Assembly (NCBI GenBank): GCA_034926415.1
Contig: JAYFRC010000015.1
Span: 1-57,142 of the forward strand
Source: JAYFRC01 sp034926415
Lineage (GTDB): Bacteria > Bacillota > Clostridia > Oscillospirales > Oscillospiraceae
Length of the DNA stretch: 57,142 nt
Reading direction: 5' to 3'
The notes below the pieces were generated by a model. It was not told where the DNA came from. It did no database searches and was given only the letters and a program-made list of their open reading frames with translations. The position numbers and the translations under genes are program-made. This document shows, piece by piece, positions 8,549-16,267 of the stretch (its first letter is position 1; every line of letters starts with the position of its first letter).

Positions 8549-8782
8549 TCAAAAGCGCTTCCGCGGTACCACTCTTTTTGCCGGAAAATCCGGCCCCTTT
8601 GTGCAGGTCCAATAACCCGCTGATCCTGATAACGGAATCACCCGTTTCCGCTTACTATAGTTCAGAGGAACTGCTCGCGAGGGGATATGGCACAGGAGTC
8701 CGGCACTGCCTCGCACCATCCGGCAGCTCTCTTGGCGCAGACTGATTCCGTTGCGCGTCCTCGCTTATAACGCATTTTCTTG
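8503..8782 (-). promoter_or_regulatory. T-box riboswitch controlling ilvA
   Basis: The leader holds the hallmark T-box sequence AGAGTGGTACCGCGG (8575-8561, minus strand), whose TGGT would pair with a tRNA ending ACCA. Upstream is a canonical stem I distal part (AGAGAGCTG, then GGATGGTGCGA). The basal stem GCGAGG/CCTCGC brackets an ATC triplet at 8686-8684, which is a candidate isoleucine specifier. Uncharged tRNA should stabilise the antiterminator and turn ilvA on. The T-box itself is secure; the specifier assignment is tentative. Confidence 0.9.
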
Positions 8783-8788
8783 CTCCAT

Positions 8789-8817
8789 AGTATATTATAA
8801 AGCCGGAAATTTGTAAA
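8789..8817 (-). promoter_or_regulatory. Promoter of the T-box/ilvA transcript
   Basis: TTTACA (8817-8812) and TATACT (8794-8789) on the minus strand with a 17-base spacer, placing the start just upstream of the T-box stem I. Confidence 0.75.
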
Positions 8818-8987
8818 GCGGCAAACCATAAGTTTTTTTGAGAAAGAAACCCAATAATTTTTGATAGTATTGAAAAAACAAACGCAATCTATGCCTGATG
8901 CGGAAAAATCATGCAAATTGATTGAATTTTTCTTTTTCCCTTAAAATCCTCGTATCATCGCTTTTTCTGCTTTTGTTAAATTGGCCC

Positions 8988-9016
8988 TTGCATTTAGACA
9001 CGCTCTGTGGTATTCT
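8988..9016 (+). promoter_or_regulatory. Promoter of tRNA-Pro
   Basis: TTGCAT (8988-8993) and TATTCT (9011-9016) with a 17-base spacer lie 15 bases before the tRNA. Confidence 0.6.
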
Positions 9017-9030
9017 AGTAAAGCTGATTT

Positions 9031-9107
9031 CCGGGTGTGGCGAAGTTTGGTATCGCGCTTGAATGGGGTTCAAGAGGCCGGAGGTTCGAATCCTCTCACT
9101 CGGACCA
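9031..9107 (+). tRNA. tRNA-Pro(GGG)
   Basis: A 77-base tRNA with acceptor stem CCGGGTG/CACTCGG, discriminator A, encoded CCA, and an anticodon arm CTTGA-ATGGGGT-TCAAG, giving anticodon GGG. The T-arm has the usual TTCGAAT loop. Confidence 0.95.
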
Positions 9108-9110
9108 AAT

Positions 9111-9145
9111 AAAAAAGGCTGAAACGTTACGTTTCAGTCTTTTTT
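9111..9145 (+). terminator. Terminator of tRNA-Pro
   Basis: aaaaaaggctgaaac pairs with gtttcagtctttttt immediately after the tRNA CCA end, with a T run in the descending arm. Confidence 0.85.
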
Positions 9146-9386
9146 GCGTCTATATGCTTGTTTCAAGCTTCAAAAGTTGTCTTTCCTCATTTCGTAAATT
9201 TAGAACATTTATGCTATTTCAGGGTTGTTTTTGGTCGCTATTGTTGACGTCAAGAAACCCGCGTTCAGCAGTGTTTTTATAATATTCCGCTGAAAGTGTA
9301 TTCAATTTATGCCCCGCCCCAGCATCCAAAAGGCACGGTTCATCGGACAAAAGCAGATGCGATGTCATCTAAACATAATTAATATA
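9146..9386. other. Intergenic stretch with no recognisable gene
   Basis: About 240 bases between the tRNA-Pro terminator and the ATPase terminator. I see no ORF with a ribosome binding site, no tRNA-derived repeat and no integrase remnant, although a tRNA 3' end is a common integration site. Confidence 0.5.
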
Positions 9387-9426
9387 AAATACCGCCGCCA
9401 ATATGATATCGGTGGCGGTATTTTTA
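9387..9426 (-). terminator. Terminator of the P-type ATPase gene
   Basis: ataccgccgcc pairs with ggtggcggtat (one G-U) around an eleven-base loop. The A-rich left flank gives a T run on the minus strand, 20 bases after the ATPase stop codon. Confidence 0.8.
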
Positions 9427-9445
9427 TTGCGCCTGTTATGTGAGA

Positions 9446-11968
9446 TTATCTTGTCCGGATTCGATTGATCAGCTTCACTATTTCATACCACAGTACTGCC
9501 GCCGCCGCAATGCCAGCCGAGCCAAAGAACTGTCCGGCCGTAAGTGGGGCGAGTTTCAGTAAGTGTGAGAGCGGCGTATAAAGAATCATTGCCAGCATGA
9601 GTATTGTGCCAATGTTGGCCGCCCACATAACCCCGTCTTTTACAAGGCGGGTTATCGACTGAAACGCAAAATCACGATCGGAGCTGTTCACCTGAACCAA
9701 GAGCAGGTTTGACAGCATGATGACTACAAGACCCATAGCCCGGGCGACGGGCGCATTCGCGGGATTGCCCGCCAGGACGGTAAAGTATATGCCAAAGGAA
9801 GCGGCAAAAACAGCTAGCCCCTGAATCAGACTTTTGGTCAGGAGTCGTCCGTCTAAAAGCTTTGCCTGTGGGTCGCGCGGTCTACGTGTCATGATGTCGG
9901 CTTCAGCCGGCTGGCGTTCCAATACGATGGAGCAGGTCGGGTCAATTAGAAGCTCAAGTAAAACCACGTGCAGCGGCAAGAGCATCAGCGCGGCGGGTGC
10001 AACCCCGAGAATCGGAGCAAGCAGTGATGTGAATGCGATCGGGATATGGATCGTAAATACGTACCCGACCGCCTTCCGGATGTTGTCGTAAATTCTCCGA
10101 CCGTCTCTGACTGTTTCAACTATGGTAGTAAAATTGTCGTCCATTAGGATAAGATCGGCGGCCTCACGGGAAACTTCGCTTCCGCGCTTACCCATGGCAA
10201 TACCGATGTCTGCATATTTCAGAGCCGGCGCATCGTTCACTCCGTCGCCCGTCATTGCGACGATCTCACCGTTTTCTTTAAACGCCTTGACGATTCGCAT
10301 TTTATGCTCCGGAATAACGCGTGAGAAGATTGAAACATCTTTGACCGCATCCCGCAGTTCATCATCGGACATTTCATTCAGCATATCGCCGGTAATGATA
10401 TTGTCACAGTGTTCCATACCAATTTTTCTTGCGATGGACGCAGCGGTGATCCCGTTGTCGCCGGTAATCATCACCACGCGGATACCGGCCCTGCGGCAGA
10501 CGGCGATGTCGTCCTTGACGCTCTCGCGGGGAGGATCGGCAAGACCGATCAGACCGCAGAGATCAAGGCTGCATTCAGTGATGCCTGCGGGGACATCTTC
10601 CACCGAAGCCGGGGTTGCGGTCGCAACTGCGATAACGCGCAGACCCTCTTTGGACATTTCAGTAATCTTTTGCTCGGTAGATTCTCTTTCGACTTCTGTC
10701 AAATTGCAGATAGTCAGAATTCTTTCCGGCGAGCCTTTGGCAGCAATAACAAGTCCGCCGTTCCTGCGCCAGACGTGTCCCATCATTTTCAACTCGTTGG
10801 TAAATGCATACTCGCTGATCAGTTCACCGCTGAAGAGATGCTCCTTCGAAATCCCATGGCTGTCGCAATAAGCAAGCATTGCCTTTTCCATCGGGTCATA
10901 TGCGTCCGTTTCGCAGCCAAGTCCCATCGTTTCAATAAGAGTATGTTCGTCACCGTTCGGTACCCAGGTTTCTTGGACCGCCATCTGGTTCATCGTAATG
11001 GTTCCCGTTTTATCTACGCATAGCACCGATACGGATCCAAGCGTTTCGACAGACGGAAGCTTTCGGACCAGCGATTGCTTCTTTGCAAGCCTCCATGCGC
11101 CCATGGAAAGGAACACAGTCAAAATTACGGGAAATTCTTCGGGGATCATGGCCATTGCAAGTGTAATGCCGGACAGGATGCTTTCAGTCAAACGGGCGCC
11201 AAAAGCATGGTCGGAGAGATTAAAATAGGTAATCACACCGACAAGAGCAAACAGTACTCCCGCAATTACGGCACATGTTTTTACGAGCCTGCCTGTCTGC
11301 TTCTGTAAAGGCGACGGCTCATCCGGGGCGGCTGCAACGTTTTGACCGATTTTGCCATATTCGGTTTCCACGCCGATTTTATCAACCAAAATTGTACCTG
11401 TACCCTGTGTAACAAGTGTACCCGCATAACAATAATCCTTGCGCCAGTAATCATTGGACGGCTCTCCGCCTTCGTGTGGTATCTTCCAGACGCCTTCAGT
11501 CTCGCCGGTGAGTGAAGACTCTTCCACGCAGAGATCATTGCACCTTACCACGACACCGTCGGCTGGAATCTTGACGCCTTCATATATCAGCATCAAATCA
11601 CCCGGCACAAGATCCACGCTGGCGATCATGGTTTCCCCGCTGTCTCTGATGACCTTCACATGCGGCGCGGACAAGTCCTTGAGCGCATTGAGTGTTTTGT
11701 CGGTTTTCAGTTCCTGAATTATGTCGATGCTGATCATGCCGATTACGAAAATCAGCATGATGGCACCGTCTCTAGGTTCCCCAAGGAAGAAATAAATGGT
11801 TGCGGCCACAATCAGCAAAAGGAACATTGGCTCACAGATAATATGGAGAGCTTTTTTGAAAAAAGTTTCTTTTTTCTGCGGTGTCAGTTCGTTTTTACCG
11901 TATTGCTGCTGCAATCGTTTCGCGTCGGCGGAACTGAGTCCCGCCATGCTTTTTCTGTTGTCTGTCAT
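9446..11968 (-). CDS. Cation-transporting P-type ATPase, probable transition-metal exporter
   Basis: An 840-residue membrane pump. It has an N-terminal cation-ATPase domain (GLSSADAKRLQQQYGKNEL), the actuator TGE loop (SSLTGETEGVW), the PEEFP signature of helix M4, the phosphorylation site DKTGTITMNQ (Asp near residue 319), the hinge TGDGVNDAPALK, and about four further C-terminal membrane helices. It lacks an N-terminal CxxC metal-binding domain and the CPC motif of P1B ATPases, so by sequence it would be called a calcium-type pump. The start at 11968 is chosen because GGAGG lies eight bases upstream; the longer ATG at 12025 has none. A NiCo-type riboswitch upstream suggests that it exports Co(II), Ni(II) or Fe(II). 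Confidence 0.88.
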   Translation of the reverse strand: MTDNRKSMAGLSSADAKRLQQQYGKNELTPQKKETFFKKALHIICEPMFLLLIVAATIYFFLGEPRDGAIMLIFVIGMISIDIIQELKTDKTLNALKDLSAPHVKVIRDSGETMIASVDLVPGDLMLIYEGVKIPADGVVVRCNDLCVEESSLTGETEGVWKIPHEGGEPSNDYWRKDYCYAGTLVTQGTGTILVDKIGVETEYGKIGQNVAAAPDEPSPLQKQTGRLVKTCAVIAGVLFALVGVITYFNLSDHAFGARLTESILSGITLAMAMIPEEFPVILTVFLSMGAWRLAKKQSLVRKLPSVETLGSVSVLCVDKTGTITMNQMAVQETWVPNGDEHTLIETMGLGCETDAYDPMEKAMLAYCDSHGISKEHLFSGELISEYAFTNELKMMGHVWRRNGGLVIAAKGSPERILTICNLTEVERESTEQKITEMSKEGLRVIAVATATPASVEDVPAGITECSLDLCGLIGLADPPRESVKDDIAVCRRAGIRVVMITGDNGITAASIARKIGMEHCDNIITGDMLNEMSDDELRDAVKDVSIFSRVIPEHKMRIVKAFKENGEIVAMTGDGVNDAPALKYADIGIAMGKRGSEVSREAADLILMDDNFTTIVETVRDGRRIYDNIRKAVGYVFTIHIPIAFTSLLAPILGVAPAALMLLPLHVVLLELLIDPTCSIVLERQPAEADIMTRRPRDPQAKLLDGRLLTKSLIQGLAVFAASFGIYFTVLAGNPANAPVARAMGLVVIMLSNLLLVQVNSSDRDFAFQSITRLVKDGVMWAANIGTILMLAMILYTPLSHLLKLAPLTAGQFFGSAGIAAAAVLWYEIVKLINRIRTR

Positions 11969-12046
11969 AAAGAAACCTCCGTTTTCGCCTCTCGACGAAG
12001 TCTGATTTCTCTTATGGCACTCCATACAAGGTCATTTGTCCAAGGT

Positions 12047-12093
12047 ATAAAAATAGCACACCTATGGAACATACAACTGTCCCACAGATGTGC
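12047..12093 (-). terminator. Riboswitch expression-platform terminator
   Basis: On the minus strand the last 16 bases of the aptamer (GCACATCTGTGGGACA) pair, with a few G-U pairs, with TGTTCCATAGGTGTGC, followed by TATTTTTAT. Aptamer folding and this terminator are mutually exclusive, so metal binding should switch expression on. Confidence 0.8.
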
Positions 12094-12173
12094 ACTTCAC
12101 TGCAATCTGTTGCCACTTGTCAGGTGACCCGGCCCCATGTACCTCTATGAGGTCCATCGCCTGTTCAGTTTGT
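12073..12173 (-). promoter_or_regulatory. NiCo (czcD-type) riboswitch upstream of the P-type ATPase
   Basis: The minus-strand leader follows the NiCo aptamer order as I remember it: AACTGAACAGGC, then GCCGGG, then GGCAACAGAT, then ACATCTGTGGGACAGTT. The outer stem ACAAACTG/CAGTTGT closes the junction. This class binds Co(II) and Ni(II), and Fe(II) has also been proposed. The identification rests on recalled consensus strings, not on a covariance search. Confidence 0.85.
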
Positions 12174-12231
12174 ACTGTAGATCTCGCATTCTTTTTACAG
12201 AATGTAATGCAGCGCAAAGAGATTACTGTAT

Positions 12232-12260
12232 ATAGTATGCTCCTTCTATATAGTTGTCAA
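12232..12260 (-). promoter_or_regulatory. Promoter of the NiCo riboswitch/ATPase transcript
   Basis: A consensus TTGACA (12260-12255) and TACTAT (12237-12232) on the minus strand with a 17-base spacer, about 55 bases upstream of the aptamer. Confidence 0.75.
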
Positions 12261-12357
12261 CAGAGAATTTTGTATCTTTTTGCAGAAAGCCTTAATATTA
12301 TATCTATTAATTACTTGATATACGTACTGGTTGCAATTAGTTCAGCTACTGAGAGCT

Positions 12358-12442
12358 TTGTCCCACACAGCATGACGGACAGCACCTTGCGGCGGCTTTG
12401 CGTTGCTCTCAAGTCGGCCGCTGCGCTCTGACGCTGCGAAAA
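12358..12442. other. GC-rich islet in AT-rich intergenic DNA
   Basis: About 85 bases of clearly GC-rich sequence sit between AT-rich flanks. Reading frames stay open across it on both strands, but no frame has a start with a ribosome binding site. It could be a dispersed repeat or a remnant of a mobile element. Confidence 0.3.
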
Positions 12443-12449
12443 CCAGCTA

Positions 12450-12478
12450 TTGTCTTATTTATAAAAGCATTGTATATT
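12450..12478 (+). promoter_or_regulatory. Predicted promoter of the flavoprotein-rubredoxin gene
   Basis: TTGTCT (12450-12455) and TATATT (12473-12478) with a 17-base spacer, 60 bases before the start codon. Confidence 0.5.
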
Positions 12479-12538
12479 ATTAATAATAGTTAAAAAATAC
12501 GGCTTGTTTGGCAATGATTCCAATTTTAGGAGGATTAT

Positions 12539-13183
12539 ATGAATTCAAACGCTCTGTATAAAATTTCTTACGGTCTTTATGTCGTAGGAACAAAATTCGA
12601 TGGCAAATATGCGGGCTGTATTGTGGATGCATTTATACAGTCGACAAGTTCGCCTGTTCCCACCGTCATTCTCTGTAGTATTCAGGCAAATCAAACCAAT
12701 GCGGCAATTAAGCAGACCGAAGAGTTCACCGTTTCTGTTCTCGGTACAAACGTTGACCCGTTTGTTATAGGGAACTTTGGCTTTCAGTCTTGCCGCAATG
12801 CGGACAAATGGTCTAACGTCCCGCATAAAATTGCCGATGGGTTACCAGTCCTGGAAAGTGCCGCTGCTTATCTGCGCTGTAAAGTGACGGATTCAAAGGA
12901 GCTGTCAACGCATACGGCATTTTTCTGTGAGGTTACCGATGCCTGGCTTGGAGAGGGCGAACCGCTCATCTATGGCAATTATCAAAAGGATATGAAGGCC
13001 AAAACGATGGAAGCTTTCAAAGCGTTTAATGAAACCGGGGAGGTTCCTGAGGAAAAGAAGGAAAAATGGGTTTGTCAGATCTGCGGGTATGTCTACGATG
13101 GCGATATTCCTTTTGAACAGCTGCCAGATGATTGGAAATGTCCGATTTGCGCTCACCCGAAGAGCGATTTTGCGAAAGAGTAA
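12539..13183 (+). CDS. Flavin reductase-rubredoxin fusion (Hrb-like high-molecular-weight rubredoxin)
   Basis: A 214-residue cytosolic redox protein. Residues 1-165 match the FMN-binding flavin reductase/flavoredoxin fold (ISYGLYVVGTKFDGKYAGCI, SFTV-type core, GNFGFQSCRNADKW). Residues about 172-214 are a complete rubredoxin with two CxxC knuckles (VCQICGYVYDG and KCPICAHPKSDF) for one Fe(Cys)4 centre. Fusions of this kind pass electrons from NADH:rubredoxin oxidoreductase to flavodiiron oxygen or NO reductases in anaerobes. AGGAGG lies five bases before the ATG. No partner enzyme is adjacent, so the acceptor is an inference from the family. Confidence 0.9.
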   Translation: MNSNALYKISYGLYVVGTKFDGKYAGCIVDAFIQSTSSPVPTVILCSIQANQTNAAIKQTEEFTVSVLGTNVDPFVIGNFGFQSCRNADKWSNVPHKIADGLPVLESAAAYLRCKVTDSKELSTHTAFFCEVTDAWLGEGEPLIYGNYQKDMKAKTMEAFKAFNETGEVPEEKKEKWVCQICGYVYDGDIPFEQLPDDWKCPICAHPKSDFAKE

Positions 13184-13472
13184 GACTGCCGGTTTAATCA
13201 ATTAACAGGCATGCTTTTATGGTATAAATTAAGAATTTATATTTATAAGTAATGGCTGACTATCTAACACTTTTGAATATTTTAACAGCTTAGAATTTCT
13301 TTAATAAAATGCGGTTCTCATAATATGTTCGTCCCTAAACGCCCATACAGAGCGGGCTTACAGATTACGCTGAATTGGCTGCGGATTGTCATTGGGTAAC
13401 AATTATGAGCAGCTTGGCCACCTGGAGATCACAGCAATACTGCGCAATTTAAAGGAACAGGAGATTATTTCT

Positions 13473-13631
13473 ATGAAGGGAATTAAACTGATTTTATTTG
13501 GATTAATGTTCATCATGATTGGTGGATTTATTCTAATTGATCCTCAAAGTAGCTTTGGCGGATTTGGAGAGATTATTTTATTTGCCATTGGTATTGGGTT
13601 TGGAATAGTTGGGATAAGATCTGATAATTAA
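13473..13631 (+). CDS. Small two-helix membrane protein
   Basis: A 52-residue protein starting MKGIKLILFG with two hydrophobic segments (about residues 4-22 and 32-48) and little else. CAGGAG at 13459 supports the ATG at 13473. The frame is open upstream to a TTG at 13386, but that extension is hydrophilic and lacks a binding site, so it is probably not translated. Function unknown. Confidence 0.55.
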   Translation: MKGIKLILFGLMFIMIGGFILIDPQSSFGGFGEIILFAIGIGFGIVGIRSDN

Positions 13632-13759
13632 TGCTATATTTGAATTTTGCTTAACGCTTATCATCTGCCAAAGAATTTCAGGAAGCGAGACAAATGCGGC
13701 AGTTATAAAGAAAAACTAATTATCTATATTTTTAGGCAATAAAAAGGAGAATCCACAAG

Positions 13760-14587
13760 GTGAAAAAAATTTTAATCCTTATTTTTTCTATGACCTTATG
13801 TTTAATGATCACCGCTTGTAGCAGCACCCCGGCTTCGTCTACATCCGCCTCGGATATGGTTCCCAAAACACCGACAAGCACACCGGCTAACAATCCGGAA
13901 GACACAACAACCGGCACCCCGGCAGAACCTGATACATCCGCCGGTCAACTTGATGATATGTATAATGCCTATTCTGATGCACTTGAAAACCTGACAAAAA
14001 ACAATATACTTCCCGACGGCACCGACGCTGCTGAGCTATCGGGTGATATGGCTCAAAATAAATTTGCGTTATATGACGTGGATAACGACGGGAAAGAAGA
14101 ACTCATCCTTATGTACACCAATACATATATGGCTGGCGAGGCAGGATATGTGTTTGCTTACGACTCAGAAACAAAGAAACTGAAAACAGAACTCAGTGAA
14201 TTTCCTATGCTGACATTTTATGATAACGGCATCATCAAAGCGGGTTGGTCCCATAATCAGGGACTCGCTGGTGATAACTTTTGGCCCTACAGCCTCTATC
14301 AATATGTGCCAGAAACAGACAGCTATGAATTAGTCGGAATGGTGGACGCATGGGACAAAAGTTTTTCAGGAACAGACTATCAAAACAATTCGTTTCCAAG
14401 TGATATAGACAAAAGCGGGACGGGATTCGTCTACTATATTATGGAAGATGGAAAATATGACACGACCCACCCGGTAGACGCATCCGAATACAATGCGTGG
14501 GTCAGCACCTACATTGGAAATGCTTCTGAGATTGAAATCCAGTATATGGATTTGACGGAAGAAAACATCTTGCAGATAAGAAATTGA
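13760..14587 (+). CDS. Secreted lipoprotein with a Ca-binding-like loop
   Basis: A 275-residue protein with a lipobox (LMITAC, lipidated Cys20), a Ser/Thr/Pro-rich linker (about 21-60) and a globular domain. Residues around 105 read YDVDNDGKEELILMYTN, the calcium-loop-like pattern common in secreted clostridial proteins of unknown function. It starts with GTG at 13760, with AAGGAG ten bases upstream. It would sit on the outer face of the membrane. No enzyme motif is evident. Confidence 0.75.
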   Translation: MKKILILIFSMTLCLMITACSSTPASSTSASDMVPKTPTSTPANNPEDTTTGTPAEPDTSAGQLDDMYNAYSDALENLTKNNILPDGTDAAELSGDMAQNKFALYDVDNDGKEELILMYTNTYMAGEAGYVFAYDSETKKLKTELSEFPMLTFYDNGIIKAGWSHNQGLAGDNFWPYSLYQYVPETDSYELVGMVDAWDKSFSGTDYQNNSFPSDIDKSGTGFVYYIMEDGKYDTTHPVDASEYNAWVSTYIGNASEIEIQYMDLTEENILQIRN

Positions 14588-14670
14588 TTATGAGTAAACC
14601 GGGCATTTTCCTCTTTATGCTGAGCCTTGCAGTTCGTTTAATACACGAACGATTATTATGCTTTCTTGAA

Positions 14671-14712
14671 AAAACGTCCCTCCCGCGAGATTGCCGCGGG
14701 AGGGACGTTTTA
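14671..14712. terminator. Bidirectional terminator after the lipoprotein gene
   Basis: A 17-bp perfect stem (aaaacgtccctcccgcg with its complement) and a seven-base loop. It lies between the lipoprotein gene and the opposing SH3b remnant. Confidence 0.85.
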
Positions 14713-14730
14713 TTTCCAGTTCCGAATCTC

Positions 14731-14940
14731 TCAGTATTTCTTCAAATACTCCATGCTGCACCAGCCGGGCATTCCGTTGTACGCAGCTTTGGTCCAGCCG
14801 TCGGATATTTCCAACGGTGATGCCCGCGCCGCAGGTTATAGTGGCGGCAATCTCCGCTGTTGTCCCACATATTTGTACTTTCTACGACGGCGCATTTCTG
14901 AAAGCGGGCCGTACTTATTCATTACACGCCGTACCGTCTT
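14731..14940 (-). pseudogene. Remnant of an SH3b (cell-wall binding) domain gene
   Basis: On the minus strand the last 27 codons read cleanly (EISDGWTKAAYNG, then GWCSMEYLKKY and stop), which is the end of a bacterial SH3 domain. The preceding part (AEIAATITCGAGITV) continues the same domain but in another frame, and two in-frame stops interrupt the region before it. No start codon or ribosome binding site remains. It is the decayed 3' end of a secreted wall-binding protein, such as an amidase or hydrolase. Confidence 0.65.
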
Positions 14941-15101
14941 TGGGTTGAAATACATTAATTTCTCACGAACGCTCTATATTGTGGATTCCTCTTTTCACAT
15001 TAGAATTGTTTTCCGTAAATAGCGTAACATCATTCAAAAAGCAGGTTTATTTTCCAAATAAAAGATAATAATAAAAAAGCAAAACCTTAAGGAGGAAAAA
15101 T

Positions 15102-15356
15102 ATGGGCATAATTGGATGGATCATTATTGGCGCATTAGCCGGCTGGATAGCAAGTCTGATTACAGGCAACGACAAGAAAATGGGTGCAGGAATGAACATT
15201 CTGGTAGGTCTTGTCGGAGGGATTATCGGAGGCATCATAATGAATCTTCTTGGAGGGTATGGTATTACCGGATTTAATATATGGAGTCTTCTTGTAGCCA
15301 CCGGAGGTGCTGTAATCTTGCTGTTAATTGTAAACGCTGTAAAGCGGAATAGCTGA
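15102..15356 (+). CDS. GlsB/YeaQ/YmgE-family small membrane protein
   Basis: An 84-residue protein with three hydrophobic segments and the family pattern GWIIIGALAGWIAS, a basic loop (GNDKKMGAGMN), then LVGLVGGIIGGII. Members are Gly-rich inner-membrane proteins linked to stress responses in Gram-positive bacteria; the molecular function is unknown. AAGGAGG lies nine bases before the ATG. It is followed within nine bases by another membrane-protein gene, so the two are probably co-transcribed. Confidence 0.9.
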   Translation: MGIIGWIIIGALAGWIASLITGNDKKMGAGMNILVGLVGGIIGGIIMNLLGGYGITGFNIWSLLVATGGAVILLLIVNAVKRNS

Positions 15357-15364
15357 GAAAAATT

Positions 15365-15907
15365 ATGGATTGGATTCTCTTTGCCTTTTTTGTTATTTTC
15401 AGCTTAATAGAGTTGTTGCTTCTAAAAGAATTTATTAATAGGAAAAATAAAACTGCAATAAAGTCGGCGATTACATCAATAGTTTTTTTGTCTCTTATCT
15501 ATATTGCGTCTTACTTTTATAATCTTGTTGTCCCCGCCGCAGCTTATATTATTGTTATAATTTCATTGTTTTTAGACTCATATTTTGGATATTATCGAAG
15601 TTTGTATTATAAGTCGAAAAAATATGACAGAGTGCAACATGTAATAGGATCATTTTCGTTTGCAGTCTTTTTCTATTTCTTTCTTTCTAATATTTTCGAA
15701 TATGGAGACTCAAAATTGTTCCGGGCTTTCTACATTCTGCTTTTAGGCATTTTTTATGGTACGCTTTGTGAAATAATTGAGTTTATCAGTGATTTGAATA
15801 GCAAGGAGAAAATGCAGAGAGGATTAAGAGATACAAACTTTGATATGGTCTCGGATTTTATCGGCTCGCTATCCGCTGCCTTCCTTTCCTACTTCATTTT
15901 TTTATAG
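15365..15907 (+). CDS. Multi-pass membrane protein resembling the YjdF/DUF2238 group
   Basis: A 180-residue protein with about six hydrophobic helices. Conserved-looking polar residues lie in or near the membrane: RVQHVIGSF, CEIIEFISD and LRDTNFDMVSDFIGSLSA. The H...E..E...D...D pattern recalls the DUF2238/VanZ-like families, but the assignment is tentative. The ATG is nine bases after the YeaQ-like gene, with only a weak binding site, which suggests translational coupling. The gene is strongly AT-rich compared with the core genes. Confidence 0.6.
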   Translation: MDWILFAFFVIFSLIELLLLKEFINRKNKTAIKSAITSIVFLSLIYIASYFYNLVVPAAAYIIVIISLFLDSYFGYYRSLYYKSKKYDRVQHVIGSFSFAVFFYFFLSNIFEYGDSKLFRAFYILLLGIFYGTLCEIIEFISDLNSKEKMQRGLRDTNFDMVSDFIGSLSAAFLSYFIFL

Positions 15908-15926
15908 TCTGCTGTCTGATTTGTAA

Positions 15927-16028
15927 CAAAAAATTGAACCGCACAAGGATAACATAGCCTGGCTTGAAGCTAAGAAAAAAGGCTATGCAGCCAAGGCCAT
16001 AGCAAAAAGATTTAATATTAAAGCCCAG
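15927..16028 (+). pseudogene. Decayed copy of the small protein gene at 18378
   Basis: The frame reads KIEPHKDNIAWLEAKKK directly followed by GYAAKAIAKRFNIK. The intact protein at 18378 has KIESHKKNIATLEAKKK, then 22 further residues, then GYTAKDIAKKLDIN. The copy has lost its N-terminus, with an in-frame stop at 15924, and an internal block between two Lys-rich segments. It keeps a matching hairpin just downstream. Confidence 0.7.
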
Positions 16029-16038
16029 CATCAAAAAA

Positions 16039-16064
16039 GCGGGAGCCTGACTAACGGCTCCCGC
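16039..16064 (+). terminator. Hairpin retained after the decayed copy
   Basis: The stem gcgggagcc/ggctcccgc with an eight-base loop has the same arms as the terminator at 18617. The T run is poor. Confidence 0.55.
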
Positions 16065-16079
16065 TTAAAATATTTATAA

Positions 16080-16250
16080 AATAATTAAGTGGATGTCCGA
16101 CACAGATAATCTTTGTTATCGCAATTGTGGTTATTGTCCTGATAATTTTATTTTAATAAATAAAAACTACAAGATGCCTCAACTAGAAATCATCCCAAAC
16201 TTTGTGTAAAATCTCAGTCAAATGACATACTATTTTAAGAGATTACGCAA
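16080..16250 (+). other. Intergenic stretch with a hydrophobic remnant
   Basis: A frame ending at 16156 encodes 17 very hydrophobic residues (QIIFVIAIVVIVLIILF) like the tail of a tiny membrane protein of the YjcZ kind, but it has no start codon. I see nothing else before the next gene. Confidence 0.25.
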
Positions 16251-16267
16251 AAGGGAGCAACGATACG

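Noticed and set aside
7403..8623. Long open frame (406 codons) antisense to ilvA
   Set aside because: It mirrors the codon bias of ilvA, has no ribosome binding site and runs through the T-box leader.
9146..9386. Integrated element at the tRNA-Pro 3' end
   Set aside because: No repeat of the tRNA 3' end and no integrase were seen nearby.
9834..11717. Several plus-strand frames over the ATPase
   Set aside because: They are shadows of the minus-strand P-type ATPase, without binding sites or family motifs.
11969..12025. Upstream start of the ATPase (19 extra residues)
   Set aside because: The extension is hydrophilic, lacks a ribosome binding site, and the next ATG has a perfect GGAGG.
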